Part shown: positions 10,722 to 24,323 of the stretch, piece by piece
Position numbering within the stretch: the stretch's first letter is position 1
How the letters are laid out: each line of letters begins with the position of its first letter
Assembly (NCBI RefSeq): GCF_022267325.1
Contig: NZ_JAIZBG010000001.1
Span: 2,690,001 to 2,754,000 of the forward strand
Source of the DNA: Leptospira sanjuanensis
GTDB lineage: Bacteria > Spirochaetota > Leptospiria > Leptospirales > Leptospiraceae
Direction of reading: 5' to 3'
Length of the DNA: 64,000 nt
The notes under the pieces: generated by a model
Database searches by the model: none
Seen by the model: only the letters and a program-made list of their open reading frames with translations
What the model was told of the DNA's origin: nothing
Made by a program: the position numbers and the translations under genes

Positions 10722-11171
10722 ATGAACAAGTTTGCGACAATTGCTCTCTTTTTAAGCATTTTTACCGGACTTTATGCAATGCCAGAGGCCCAAAAGGTCG
10801 AGGAAGAGCTTAATAAGTTTACACCAGAGAATGAAATCCAATTAGCAAATAAGCTAAGCGCGTTGGGAAGTCTGAAACAAAAAGTGAGAGACTACAACTC
10901 TGCAATCGACCTTTACAACCAATCTCTCACCGTTCGTGAGAAAATGGGAGAAAAAGAATCCGCAGGTTACGCGCTGGTTCTCTATCTCAAATCCATCTCC
11001 GAGTTCCGCCAAGGTAAATCCTGCCAAGCTCTCGAGAACATCAAAAACGTAATTTCCATTTATCAGAAAATCGGGGACATCGATTCCGCCCTGAACGCCG
11101 AGGAAGAAGCCTATAAAAAATACCAAGAAGCTTGTTCCATCCATATGGAGAATGTTGCGAACGCTCAGTAA
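10722..11171 (+). CDS. Small secreted TPR protein under a sigma-54 promoter
   Basis: 149 residues. [19 protein letters not shown] is a clear Sec signal peptide with a cleavage site after about residue 19. The mature part is helical and carries two to three TPR-like units: [20 protein letters not shown] (about 45-64), [20 protein letters not shown] and [19 protein letters not shown]. It is probably a periplasmic or envelope-associated protein that binds a partner protein. It is the only gene between the sigma-54 promoter and a strong terminator, so it forms a single-gene transcription unit. The function is unknown, but the promoter suggests nitrogen- or environment-dependent expression. Confidence 0.8.
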   Translation: MNKFATIALFLSIFTGLYAMPEAQKVEEELNKFTPENEIQLANKLSALGSLKQKVRDYNSAIDLYNQSLTVREKMGEKESAGYALVLYLKSISEFRQGKSCQALENIKNVISIYQKIGDIDSALNAEEEAYKKYQEACSIHMENVANAQ

Positions 11172-11222
11172 TCAAACACCGAGCCCACTAATTCATCCCA
11201 TCTCTAGTTCTAACTGACTTGG

Positions 11223-11249
11223 CCCGCCCGAAAGGGCGGGATTTTTTTT
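11223..11249 (+). terminator. Rho-independent terminator
   Basis: CCCGCCC-GAAA-GGGCGGG is a perfect 7-bp GC stem with a GNRA-type tetraloop, followed by A and eight T residues. It ends the transcription unit of the sigma-54-driven TPR gene. Confidence 0.95.
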
Positions 11250-11360
11250 GATTTGACTCTTCTCCTTTCAAGACTAACCTGAAATTCCGGATTTTGAAGT
11301 TTTCTGACTTCCATCGTCGTCTAAATTGATCCGGTATAAAAAAACAATTCGGAGCAGCCT

Positions 11361-11648
11361 ATGAAAATAAACTATAACTGGAAGAACGTAGATCATTCGA
11401 AAGCGGCCGAGGAATACGCGGACAGCAAATTGGATCGAGTTTCCAAATATCTTCATACGGTTCAGTCTTTCGAGATCTCTTTTGAAATGATTCACGGAGA
11501 AGTCAGCGCCAATCTGAATCTCCACGGAGACGGAAACAAATTCAACGCACAAAATTCGAACAAGGATATCTACGCTTGCATCGACGGCTTGGAAGATAAG
11601 ATCGTAAAACAAGTCAGCAAACATCACGATAAAAAAGCAACCCACTGA
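11361..11648 (+). CDS. hpf: Ribosome hibernation promoting factor (short HPF/RaiA type)
   Basis: 95 residues with the beta-alpha-beta-beta-beta-alpha pattern of the ribosomal S30AE family. The family features are the N-terminal strand MKINYNWKNVD, an amphipathic helix containing EEYADSKLDRVSKYL, and the C-terminal helix DIYACIDGLEDKIVKQVSKH with a basic end. The protein should bind the 30S decoding region and stabilise inactive ribosomes in stationary phase. At 95 residues it is the short form, lacking the dimerisation tail of long HPF. In many bacteria hpf lies beside rpoN; here it follows a sigma-54-controlled unit but beyond its terminator. Confidence 0.88.
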   Translation: MKINYNWKNVDHSKAAEEYADSKLDRVSKYLHTVQSFEISFEMIHGEVSANLNLHGDGNKFNAQNSNKDIYACIDGLEDKIVKQVSKHHDKKATH

Positions 11649-11710
11649 TCCGACCTCAAATTCATCCGGTGGGAACTCCCGCCGGATCCAAGTGAAAGAA
11701 TGAACCCTCC

Positions 11711-12652
11711 ATGTCCTTTTCCAGAAAATTAGAAGAAGCGAATCAATACTTAAGCGACGGAGATTTCGACAAGGCACAAAAAAGTTTCGATTCCCTTTTG
11801 GCCGAAGAACCCGAACATCCCGAAATCGTCGCGGGATATTTCATCTCCTCGTATTGGGACAATCGTCTGGATCGGATTCACAACGCGAAGGAAGGAAGGG
11901 AAAGAAGCCATCTTCTCGTTCAATATTTCGCCGAATTTCAAAACGCATTCGAGCTCCGAAAGTTCACGGGAACTTCTTCTTTGCGTGCCGTTTCGGAATC
12001 GGTTTTATCCGAAGCCGTCGACCAGCTCAAGATTTCGGTTCAAAGGGAAGGTCTTCACTTCCAAGATCCTTCCGCGCTTTTGGGTTTGATCCGAGAACTC
12101 ATCCGCTTCCGCGATTACCGCAACGCTCTTGAAATCTTAAATTATTCCTCTTCGGTGGAACGGAATTCTCCCGAGTTTTTATATCTGCGCGCGGAGTCCT
12201 TGTTTCAAACCGGAGAAGAACGAAAATCTCTCGTGCTCTTTCGAGAGGCGTTTCTAAAAGATCCGTCCGCCGCCCCGATCGCCGTTATCAAAGCGGAACC
12301 GATTCTTTTTTGGATCGAAAAATTAAGGGATTCGTATCAGGAAGAATCGGATTTGAAAGAAGTTCTTCCCGTCGTTTTGGCCGAGCAGGGAATCTTCGAG
12401 GAAACGAGAAATTATTCCGAAAAGGAAATGCTCGTATATTATCAAAATCTAATCCGTCTGAAGGACACTCTCAACTCGAGAAAGGATCTGTATGACTTTA
12501 AGATTCGCTGTAGAATTCTTCAGCACGCTTGTCTGATTCTGGACGTTTACAGAGGAATGCAATACAGCGAAATCTATCAGGAATCCAAGAGAATTCTGGA
12601 CAGCGTAGATCCCGGCTTTTTTCAAAGAAGACAGGACGAAATCAAGAAATAA
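11711..12652 (+). CDS. TPR-type helical protein, unknown function
   Basis: 313 residues without a signal peptide. The N-terminus (LEEANQYLSDGDFDKAQKSFDSLLAEEPEHPE) is a good TPR unit, and two further TPR-like units occur near residues 135-180 (RDYRNALEILNYSSSVE; LRAESLFQTGEERKSLVLFREAF). The remainder is helical and charged. ATG 11711 follows the hpf stop by 62 bases on the same strand, so the two may be cotranscribed. It may be a scaffold protein; no enzyme motif is visible. The 454-bp spacer downstream holds a cluster of short repeats. Confidence 0.75.
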   Translation: MSFSRKLEEANQYLSDGDFDKAQKSFDSLLAEEPEHPEIVAGYFISSYWDNRLDRIHNAKEGRERSHLLVQYFAEFQNAFELRKFTGTSSLRAVSESVLSEAVDQLKISVQREGLHFQDPSALLGLIRELIRFRDYRNALEILNYSSSVERNSPEFLYLRAESLFQTGEERKSLVLFREAFLKDPSAAPIAVIKAEPILFWIEKLRDSYQEESDLKEVLPVVLAEQGIFEETRNYSEKEMLVYYQNLIRLKDTLNSRKDLYDFKIRCRILQHACLILDVYRGMQYSEIYQESKRILDSVDPGFFQRRQDEIKK

Positions 12653-13106
12653 GTTCCGAGCGGTGTAAACGATCCGTTTGTCTTGTCGGTCGAAGTTTTG
12701 CCGTGGGAACGGGAAGTTTGTGGTAGTTCCTACGTTTATTTTACCGAGCGATTTCGGATGGATGTGGTAGTTCCTACGTTTTTTCCACACATAGCTCGGA
12801 AGACGCCAACGGCGTATGAGTTCCTACATTCGATCGGAGGATTTCGGAACAATCGGGTTATAGGAAGGAGTTCCCACACAAAAATCAGAGATCCAGGAGA
12901 CGACCGTGCGACCAACTTGTTTGTGGGCAAAAGTTTTGCTGTGGGAGATTGCAGGAGTTCCCACATGATTCAGGACCAACGGAAATGTATGAGTTCCAAC
13001 ATAACCGCATTTCACGGCCTATCTTTCCAATGACTGAAGTGACCAGGGGAATCACGCCGCTTCCAAAAAAAGGGCGGCGCTGAAAAGAACCGACAACAAT
13101 CCTTGT
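12653..13106. repeat. Spacer with six copies of a GAGTTCC(C/T)ACA motif
   Basis: No convincing gene is present in these 454 bases. Six related motifs occur at 12719-12733, 12762-12779, 12815-12830, 12867-12880, 12951-12966 and 12988-13003, for example TGTGGTAGTTCCTAC, AGGAGTTCCCACACA and TATGAGTTCCAACATA. All are read in the same orientation. They resemble the terminal sequence of the ~145-bp element at 51611-51755 and the motifs at 44057 and 44118. The frames running through here differ in each copy and are not genes. Confidence 0.65.
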
Positions 13107-13667
13107 TTAGTTGTTGCCTTGCGTAAATTCCAGAATTTTATCCAGCTCTTCCACCATTCTCAGATCGCCCCGTTCGGAAAAATATTTCCGGAGAGAATCG
13201 ATCGTTCTTCTGGCTTCGGCTGTGGATGGAATTTGTTTCAGAAGCGCTTTGTCGGCTTCGGACTCGAACGTACCGGAGGAAGGAATGTCTTGAAAGCTGC
13301 CCGCTTCGGATTGTCCGAACACGGTTCCGGCTCTTTCGCTTTGAATTCCATCGCCCGGATTTGCAAATCGGTTGTAGGTTACGAAGACGATTGCAAGCGC
13401 CAAAATGGCCGAAAAAGATAATTGCAGGCCGCGGTTTGCGACAACGTTTTCACGAATTTTTTCCCATCCGTTTTCACGTTCGGGTTGGATTGCCTTGAGT
13501 TGATTTTTCAATCGAACCTGGAAATCTTCGCTTAGATTTATATTGCGAAGTTGTTTGTCTCTGAGTTCGGACATCGTTTTCACAAGAGAATTTTCAATCT
13601 TGAGTAAATCACCGTCTTCCTTTCGCATAAAAAGCGGAATCTTGAATTTTGACTGTAAACTTTTCAT
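13107..13667 (-). CDS. Probable membrane anti-sigma factor
   Basis: 186 residues. The cytoplasmic N-terminal ~80 residues are charged (IENSLVKTMSELRDKQLRNINLSEDF), followed by one membrane helix (LQLSFSAILALAIVFVTY, about 78-95) and an exported, Ser/Glu-rich C-terminus of about 90 residues. The gene starts five bases after the ECF sigma stop, with AGGTAAGAAAG as ribosome-binding site. This topology and position are typical of anti-sigma factors that hold an ECF sigma at the membrane. No zinc HxxxCxxC motif is present, so it is not the ZAS type. Function is inferred from context. Confidence 0.68.
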   Translation of the reverse strand: MKSLQSKFKIPLFMRKEDGDLLKIENSLVKTMSELRDKQLRNINLSEDFQVRLKNQLKAIQPERENGWEKIRENVVANRGLQLSFSAILALAIVFVTYNRFANPGDGIQSERAGTVFGQSEAGSFQDIPSSGTFESEADKALLKQIPSTAEARRTIDSLRKYFSERGDLRMVEELDKILEFTQGNN

Positions 13668-13672
13668 CTTTC

Positions 13673-14275
<603 letters not shown>

Positions 14276-14357
14276 GTGGTAGAAAGTGAATCCCTGATTC
14301 AAAGTTCTCCAAGGAAGCGGATATGGCAATCCGGAAACGTATGGAATCAGAAAGGAA

Positions 14358-14717
14358 TCAAGGTTCCTGTAGAGAAAGATTGATCAAAACGAGGGTTTCG
14401 GTAAGAATCATCGGCACCCGAAATCTAAGACCGTAGACGAATCTCGATTTGTGATCGATGACTTCCGGTCCGGCCCAGACGATGTCGCCTTCAAACTCGA
14501 GACGTTTACCGGACTTCTTTTCGATCACGGAACCGTGAACCGGTTCGGTCGCGTTCAAGTCTTCGCCGTTTAAGATCAGGCAAATCCCCGTCTCGGAAAT
14601 ATTTCCTAATTTTGCGTGCAGAGTGATCAGACCGAATTCGATTTGTATGATATAGTCGGCATAACTACCCGGATAGTAGCGGTGACTTCTCGGTTGAGGA
14701 TCGGGATTACCGGACAT
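14358..14717 (-). CDS. PilZ-like c-di-GMP-binding domain protein
   Basis: 119 residues from ATG 14717 (MSGNPDPQPRSHRYYPG); a TTG start at 14786 is also possible. An Arg-rich N-terminal stretch (RSHRYY) precedes the strand motif NISETGICLIL, which corresponds to the (D/N)xSxxG signature of PilZ domains; a closing segment (VYGLRFRV) also fits. The Arg motif is shortened relative to canonical RxxxR, so binding is probable but not certain. PilZ proteins are c-di-GMP effectors, and this window encodes three GGDEF proteins and one EAL protein that could control it. It lies 82 bases upstream of the ECF operon. Confidence 0.62.
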   Translation of the reverse strand: MSGNPDPQPRSHRYYPGSYADYIIQIEFGLITLHAKLGNISETGICLILNGEDLNATEPVHGSVIEKKSGKRLEFEGDIVWAGPEVIDHKSRFVYGLRFRVPMILTETLVLINLSLQEP

Positions 14718-14895
14718 ACAAAGATCAGGGTTACAACGGAATGACGGTTTGTCGAGAAGGTTTTTGTGGATCGAATAATCCCGCAAGAACGCGCAAAAAA
14801 AGAGAGAACAGATTCATACGCGTAACGTATAGACAACGAAATCGTTTCTCCGAAAAAGAAGCGTTAAATTCCCGTTAGTCGAGAATTCTTCTTTA

Positions 14896-16350
<1,455 letters not shown>

Positions 16351-16382
16351 ACTTCCGCTCCCGATGTTCCCTCTATCTTTTT

Positions 16383-16436
16383 TTCGAACACGGTTCCGGT
16401 CAAGGAATTATGCCTGCGCTTCCTTCCGTGTTCGAA
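16383..16436. promoter_or_regulatory. Long inverted repeat between divergent MBOAT and DUF3332 genes
   Basis: TTCGAACACGG (16383-16393) and CCGTGTTCGAA (16426-16436) are perfect 11-bp complements. Inside them, AAGGAA (about 16403-16408) pairs with TTCCTT (about 16420-16425), so an extended hairpin can form. It lies 33 bases upstream of the MBOAT start and 93 bases upstream of the DUF3332 start. It could be an operator or a leader RNA structure. Confidence 0.45.
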
Positions 16437-16528
16437 CTCGATTTTCCCCTTTCAAAAAAGAAAAATCTTGCATAATTTTTCGGGAAAGGATTCAATTCTC
16501 AGAAATCTGATTAAGGGGTTGTCCTTTC

Positions 16529-17134
16529 ATGCAACAAAATAAGTTTCGTAAGGCTATCGTAGCAATTCTTGTCCCAATGATTCTTCTCGTTTCTTTCGCG
16601 AATTGTTTCGGTAAGTTTGCGATCGTTAAAAAAGTATATGACGTAAACGAAAGTTTCAATATCGGTAGCGGTTTGCTGGCGAAATTCATCAAAACTCTCG
16701 TAATGTATTTCCCTTTCAGTATTCTTTATGCTGTGGGATTTTTCTTTGATCTCATTCTTTTTAACCTGATCGAATTCTGGTCCGGAAGCAATCCCGTCGG
16801 CTACAATGAATACGATCAAGACGGCAAATACGTGAAGTCTTTCGAAGAAAAAGGTGAAAAGCTGACTTTGGTTTATACGAACTTCGGAAGCAGACTGGAT
16901 ATTACCGCTGAAAAAGACGGAAACGTTCAAACTCTTTCCGCACTTCGTGCAGAACCCGGTAAATTCTTCGTTGAAAAGAACGGAAAACTCGAAGAAATCA
17001 TCGTGACTTCCGAAACCGTAGGATCCAAAACGATTCTGAAAATGGCGGAACAAGGAAAGTTGAAATCCACAAAAGTGATCGATACAAAAACCTTAAGCGA
17101 CCTAGAAGCAAAACTCGCTTCGGATTCTCTCTAA
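16529..17134 (+). CDS. DUF3332 family lipoprotein
   Basis: 201 residues. The N-terminus is a lipoprotein signal peptide whose hydrophobic core AIVAILVPMILLVSF ends in the spirochaete-style lipobox FANC (Cys26). The next block, FGKFAIVKKVYDVNESFN, and a membrane-spanning segment around residues 65-85 match DUF3332 proteins, which have no assigned function. The C-terminal ~100 residues are soluble and charged (strands around TLVYTNFGSRLDITAEKDG). ATG 16529 precedes the signal peptide directly. A bidirectional-looking terminator follows the stop. Confidence 0.82.
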   Translation: MQQNKFRKAIVAILVPMILLVSFANCFGKFAIVKKVYDVNESFNIGSGLLAKFIKTLVMYFPFSILYAVGFFFDLILFNLIEFWSGSNPVGYNEYDQDGKYVKSFEEKGEKLTLVYTNFGSRLDITAEKDGNVQTLSALRAEPGKFFVEKNGKLEEIIVTSETVGSKTILKMAEQGKLKSTKVIDTKTLSDLEAKLASDSL

Positions 17135-17146
17135 GAATAACGAACG

Positions 17147-17172
17147 GTAATCAGGGATTTTTCCCTGATTAC
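17147..17172. terminator. Hairpin terminator between convergent genes
   Basis: GTAATCAGGG (17147-17156) pairs perfectly with CCCTGATTAC (17163-17172) across a six-base T-rich loop. It sits between the DUF3332 stop at 17134 and the convergent DUF192 stop at 17182. No long T-run follows on either side, so efficiency is uncertain. Confidence 0.6.
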
Positions 17173-17181
17173 TACTTCTTA

Positions 17182-17835
17182 TTACTGCGCTGCCTTCACT
17201 CGATCGGGCAGTTTTAACACACCGTATTTTCCGATCTTCCGTTTCGCAAACCAGCCCTGATTGACCTCCAACGCATACAAAGCCTTTTCGCTGGAATGAT
17301 AGAGTTCCGTGGTTTGATTCGGCTTCATATCGTGTATGTCCGTGATTCTTTTGTCGCGGTTGAAATACGCGATGCTGAGAGGAATCCAAGTGTTCTTCAT
17401 CCAAAAACTCAAGTAATCCGGTTCGGAAAATACAAATAACATTCCTTCGTTTTCAGCGAGATGTTTTCGATACATCAAACCTCGCGCACGATCCGTGGGA
17501 GTGTTTACGACTTCGACGAGTAGAGGATGTTCGTCCACGTAAATCGTAATCTTTTCGGGATCACGCGCCGATACGTTAGACGAAACCAGAAGAATCGCGA
17601 TGAATAAAAAAAGAAGTTCGAATTCGGGTCGAATCGCTCGAATCTTTTTTAAAAAAACGGATTCTTTCGGGAGATCTTTCTTCGGAGTTCCGACAAAATC
17701 CGCCGTGAACAAGTACGGCCCCACCCTGAACTGTGGGTGGGGGGTGAGGTGGTGGGAAGAATCGGGGAAATTCTCCAATATCACAAAATCCGATTTTTGA
17801 CAACGGAATTTTTTCGTTACGATTTGTCGGAACAT
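17182..17835 (-). CDS. DUF192 family exported protein with uncertain start
   Basis: The C-terminal ~125 residues form a DUF192 domain: LVEVVNTPTDRARGLMYRKHL, GMLFVFSEPDYLSFWMKNTWIPLSIAYF and YALEVNQGWFAKRKIGKYG. It is preceded by a signal-peptide-like segment (ELLFLFIAILLVSSNVSA), so the domain is exported; its function in general is unknown. The only ATG upstream, at 17835, is formed by the terminal repeat of a ~145-bp dispersed element (17686-17834), and the first ~50 codons translate that element. A TTG inside the element (17712) or an unusual start nearer the signal peptide is likelier. Confidence is for the gene, not the start. Confidence 0.75.
   Translation of the reverse strand: MFRQIVTKKFRCQKSDFVILENFPDSSHHLTPHPQFRVGPYLFTADFVGTPKKDLPKESVFLKKIRAIRPEFELLFLFIAILLVSSNVSARDPEKITIYVDEHPLLVEVVNTPTDRARGLMYRKHLAENEGMLFVFSEPDYLSFWMKNTWIPLSIAYFNRDKRITDIHDMKPNQTTELYHSSEKALYALEVNQGWFAKRKIGKYGVLKLPDRVKAAQ
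17686..17834 (+). repeat. Dispersed ~145-bp element, copy A
   Basis: 149 bp bounded by AGTTCCGAC (17686) and GTCGGAACA (17826-17834), which are inverted repeats of each other. The interior has a GC-rich part starting GGCCCCACCC and followed by a G-run, then ATCGGGGAAATTCTCC and CAATATCACAAAATC. The same parts occur in the same order in copies at 21604-21746, 30524-30669 and 51611-51755. There is no open frame common to the copies. It occupies the 5' end of the DUF192 reading frame. Confidence 0.8.
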
Positions 17836-17875
17836 TTCGAATGAAACTCTCTTAACCGCAAAATCGAAAGCCGAC

Positions 17876-18649
<774 letters not shown>

Positions 18650-18657
18650 TTCTTTGA

Positions 18658-20014
<1,357 letters not shown>

Positions 20015-20040
<26 letters not shown>

Positions 20041-20368
20041 ACCGAGTGATTTCCGATCCGGAAAGATAAATTTTTAGATTCCAACCCGATTCCAAATACT
20101 TGTCGAGTTTTTCCGAAAGTTCGAGAGCTTCCTTTTCGTCGTTTACGCGGATGAAGAACGAACCCGATCTCGCCTTATAGTTGTAAGGAAACCGTTCGCT
20201 TAACAAAAGAGTCACCCTCGTATGATCCGCACGCGTCTCGATCACGATATGAGATACGTGTTTGCGGTTGATGATTCTTTCATGAATGGGAAGATCCCAG
20301 GGATTCGTTTCCGCGGAAAAGAGCGGGCCGATCCAAAATAAAGCAGGCAATAGGAAATAGAACATCAT
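20015..20368 (-). CDS. Small secreted protein, unknown function
   Basis: 117 residues. MMFYFLLPALFWIGPLFSA is a signal peptide. The mature part alternates strands and helices (HVSHIVIETRADHTRVTLLLSE; SGSFFIRVNDEKEALELSEKLDKYLESGW), suggesting a small periplasmic alpha/beta domain. No family is recognised. Its 3' end overlaps the SpoIIE phosphatase start by 26 bases, so the two genes are translationally linked, and it might serve as an accessory or sensor for the phosphatase (inference). ATG 20365 is an equally good start. Confidence 0.72.
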
Positions 20369-20525
20369 CGTTTCTGAATTTCCCGACCCTGGGAATTTTG
20401 TTGTCCAAATTTACAAGGCTCCCGGTTTAACGCAAACCATTCCGTTTCAAAGATTCTTTTTTTTCAAAATGATGACGAACGGATTGGGATTTACATTTTT
20501 CAAGGAGCCTGGAAAAATCTTTCCT

Positions 20526-21572
20526 ATGCAATTATTCCGCTTTCATGTCCTGGAAAAACATTTCCGAGCGTTATGGATCGTATCCGTCATTTTCGGGATT
20601 TCCAATTGCAAACCAACTTCATTCCTAATGGGAAATAATCCGTATTATCGGCTCTTTACAACCCATCCGATCACTCGAGCGGAGCGTTATTCTCTTTCCA
20701 ATCCTTGGCAGGAAAGAATTTCAAGCCTCGGCGAAGAGGAGCAAAACTTTATTCAAGAAATGAATCGAATCGACGGATTTCAGGATTCTCCCTTGCCCGA
20801 AGCGGATCTGATCGTTTGGAAGTCTCGTCTTAGCGCTGTTAGACAATCTCTTCCGAATTCGGTGAATTCTTTTTTGGACAAATCCTTGTTTCGAGTGATT
20901 CTTTGTAAAAATTTGGGAAGCACTGGCTTGAGCAGTTTCGTTTACGATCGTTCCGGTCCGTTAGGCGGAGTCGTTTTTTTGGACACGGGAATGTTGACCA
21001 AAACCGCGAACGATTGGATCACTCAAAAGGAGAATTCTTCCTTTGCTCCCGGAACGTTGAAACTCAACGTGAAAATCGAGTCGGACTCGAACGATACGAT
21101 CGAGACGGCTCTCGAATACATTCTGCTTCACGAAATCGGTCACATCCTAAGCGTTCAAAAAAGGATCGTGCCGGACTTCCGCGAAAAGAACCGGGACTTT
21201 AGTACATTCGAATTTTCTAATGGAGTTTGGGTAAATGAAAACGATTCCGTTTTCGACGATTCGTTTCCGATGCGCAAAAAAATCAGATTCTATTCTTCCC
21301 AACCGATTTCTTTCGATTCCGAATGGGGCGGCATTTATCCGGTTCTGGAAAAAACTCCTTTCCCTACTTTATACTCCTCGATCAACGGAGACGACTTCTT
21401 TGCGGACGCATTCGTTTCCTATGTGCATACGATTTTACAAAAGAAGATCTGGAATTTGGAAATCAAGCAAGAGAACGGGGTAAAAGTTTTTGAGATGAAG
21501 AATGGAATCCAAGAACCGCGTTGCAAAAAACAAAAGGAATTCTTGGATCGTCTGTTTGCCGAGATGAAGTAA
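20526..21572 (+). CDS. HEIGH-motif zinc metalloprotease-like lipoprotein
   Basis: 348 residues from ATG 20526, chosen because it gives a sensible lipoprotein signal (ALWIVSVIFGISNC, Cys28); an in-frame start at 20469 is possible. The motif LHEIGHIL (His at about 202 and 206) is a zinc-binding HExxH, and a second metal ligand may lie in the region DDFFADAFVSYVHTI (about 295-310), as in other gluzincin-type peptidases. The rest shows no recognised family. It is probably anchored to an envelope membrane. Proteolytic activity is inferred from the motif. It is followed by dispersed element B. Confidence 0.7.
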   Translation: MQLFRFHVLEKHFRALWIVSVIFGISNCKPTSFLMGNNPYYRLFTTHPITRAERYSLSNPWQERISSLGEEEQNFIQEMNRIDGFQDSPLPEADLIVWKSRLSAVRQSLPNSVNSFLDKSLFRVILCKNLGSTGLSSFVYDRSGPLGGVVFLDTGMLTKTANDWITQKENSSFAPGTLKLNVKIESDSNDTIETALEYILLHEIGHILSVQKRIVPDFREKNRDFSTFEFSNGVWVNENDSVFDDSFPMRKKIRFYSSQPISFDSEWGGIYPVLEKTPFPTLYSSINGDDFFADAFVSYVHTILQKKIWNLEIKQENGVKVFEMKNGIQEPRCKKQKEFLDRLFAEMK

Positions 21573-21603
21573 TCGCGGACATTTTTTTTGACTCTCTAAA
21601 GTT

Positions 21604-21746
<143 letters not shown>

Positions 21747-21811
21747 ACGGCCGCATTTTTATTCACTGCTGCATTTCCCCTTTTTTTCTCGAAACTGGAA
21801 ACTCGATTCCT

Positions 21812-21860
21812 AAACGCCGATCCATAGAGAGGCGTTTGCAGAGTTTACTGGGTCGCAATT
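21812..21860 (+). repeat. CCATAGAGA hairpin module, copy 1
   Basis: AAACGCC (21812-21818) and GGCGTTT (21831-21837) are perfect complements around the loop GATCCATAGAGA. The sequence after it, GCAGAGTTTACTGGGTCGC, is shared in diverged form with the copies near 9913-9965 and 30779-30815. It leads into the tandem array at 21889. Confidence 0.7.
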
Positions 21861-21888
21861 CTTCGCTACGCAAAGAGCCTACATAAAA

Positions 21889-22219
21889 CTCAGCAGAACG
21901 CTTCCCTATGGGTCGCGAGAAACTCAGCAGAACGCTTCCCTATGGGTCGCGAGAAACTCAGCAGAACGCTTCCCTATGGGTCGCGAGAAACTCAGCAGAA
22001 CGCTTCCCTATGGGTCGCGAGAAACTCAGCAGAACGCTTCCTATGGGTCGCGAGAAACTCAGCAGCTCGCTTCCTATGGGTCGCGAGAAACTCAGCAGCT
22101 CGCTTCCTATGGGTCGCGAGAAACTCAGCAGCTCGCTTCCTATGGGTCGCGAGAAACTCAGCAGCTCGCTTCCTATGGGTCGCGAGAAACTCAGCAGCTC
22201 GCTTCCTATGGGTCGCGAG
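21889..22219. repeat. Tandem array of ten 33/34-bp units
   Basis: CTCAGCAG recurs at 21889, 21923, 21957, 21991, 22025, 22058, 22091, 22124, 22157 and 22190. The first five units carry CTCAGCAGAACG, and the four intervals between them are 34 bp. The later five carry CTCAGCAGCTCG at 33-bp spacing; loss of one C in CTTCCC to CTTCC accounts for the change. Each unit also has TATGGGTCGCGAGAAA. The array ends exactly at the stop codon of the chemoreceptor gene (22220). Overlapping frames that read through it are artefacts of the repeat. Identical neighbours point to recent expansion. Confidence 0.95.
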
Positions 22220-24295
<2,076 letters not shown>

Positions 24296-24323
24296 GAATC
24301 TTCCTGTGCTTCTTTATATTTTT

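Noticed and set aside
12683..13033. Frames through the GTTCC repeat spacer
   Set aside because: They translate repeated DNA motifs in different frames and have no supporting start signals.
21889..22219. Possible CRISPR array
   Set aside because: Units are adjacent without variable spacers, and no cas gene is present; it is a simple tandem repeat.
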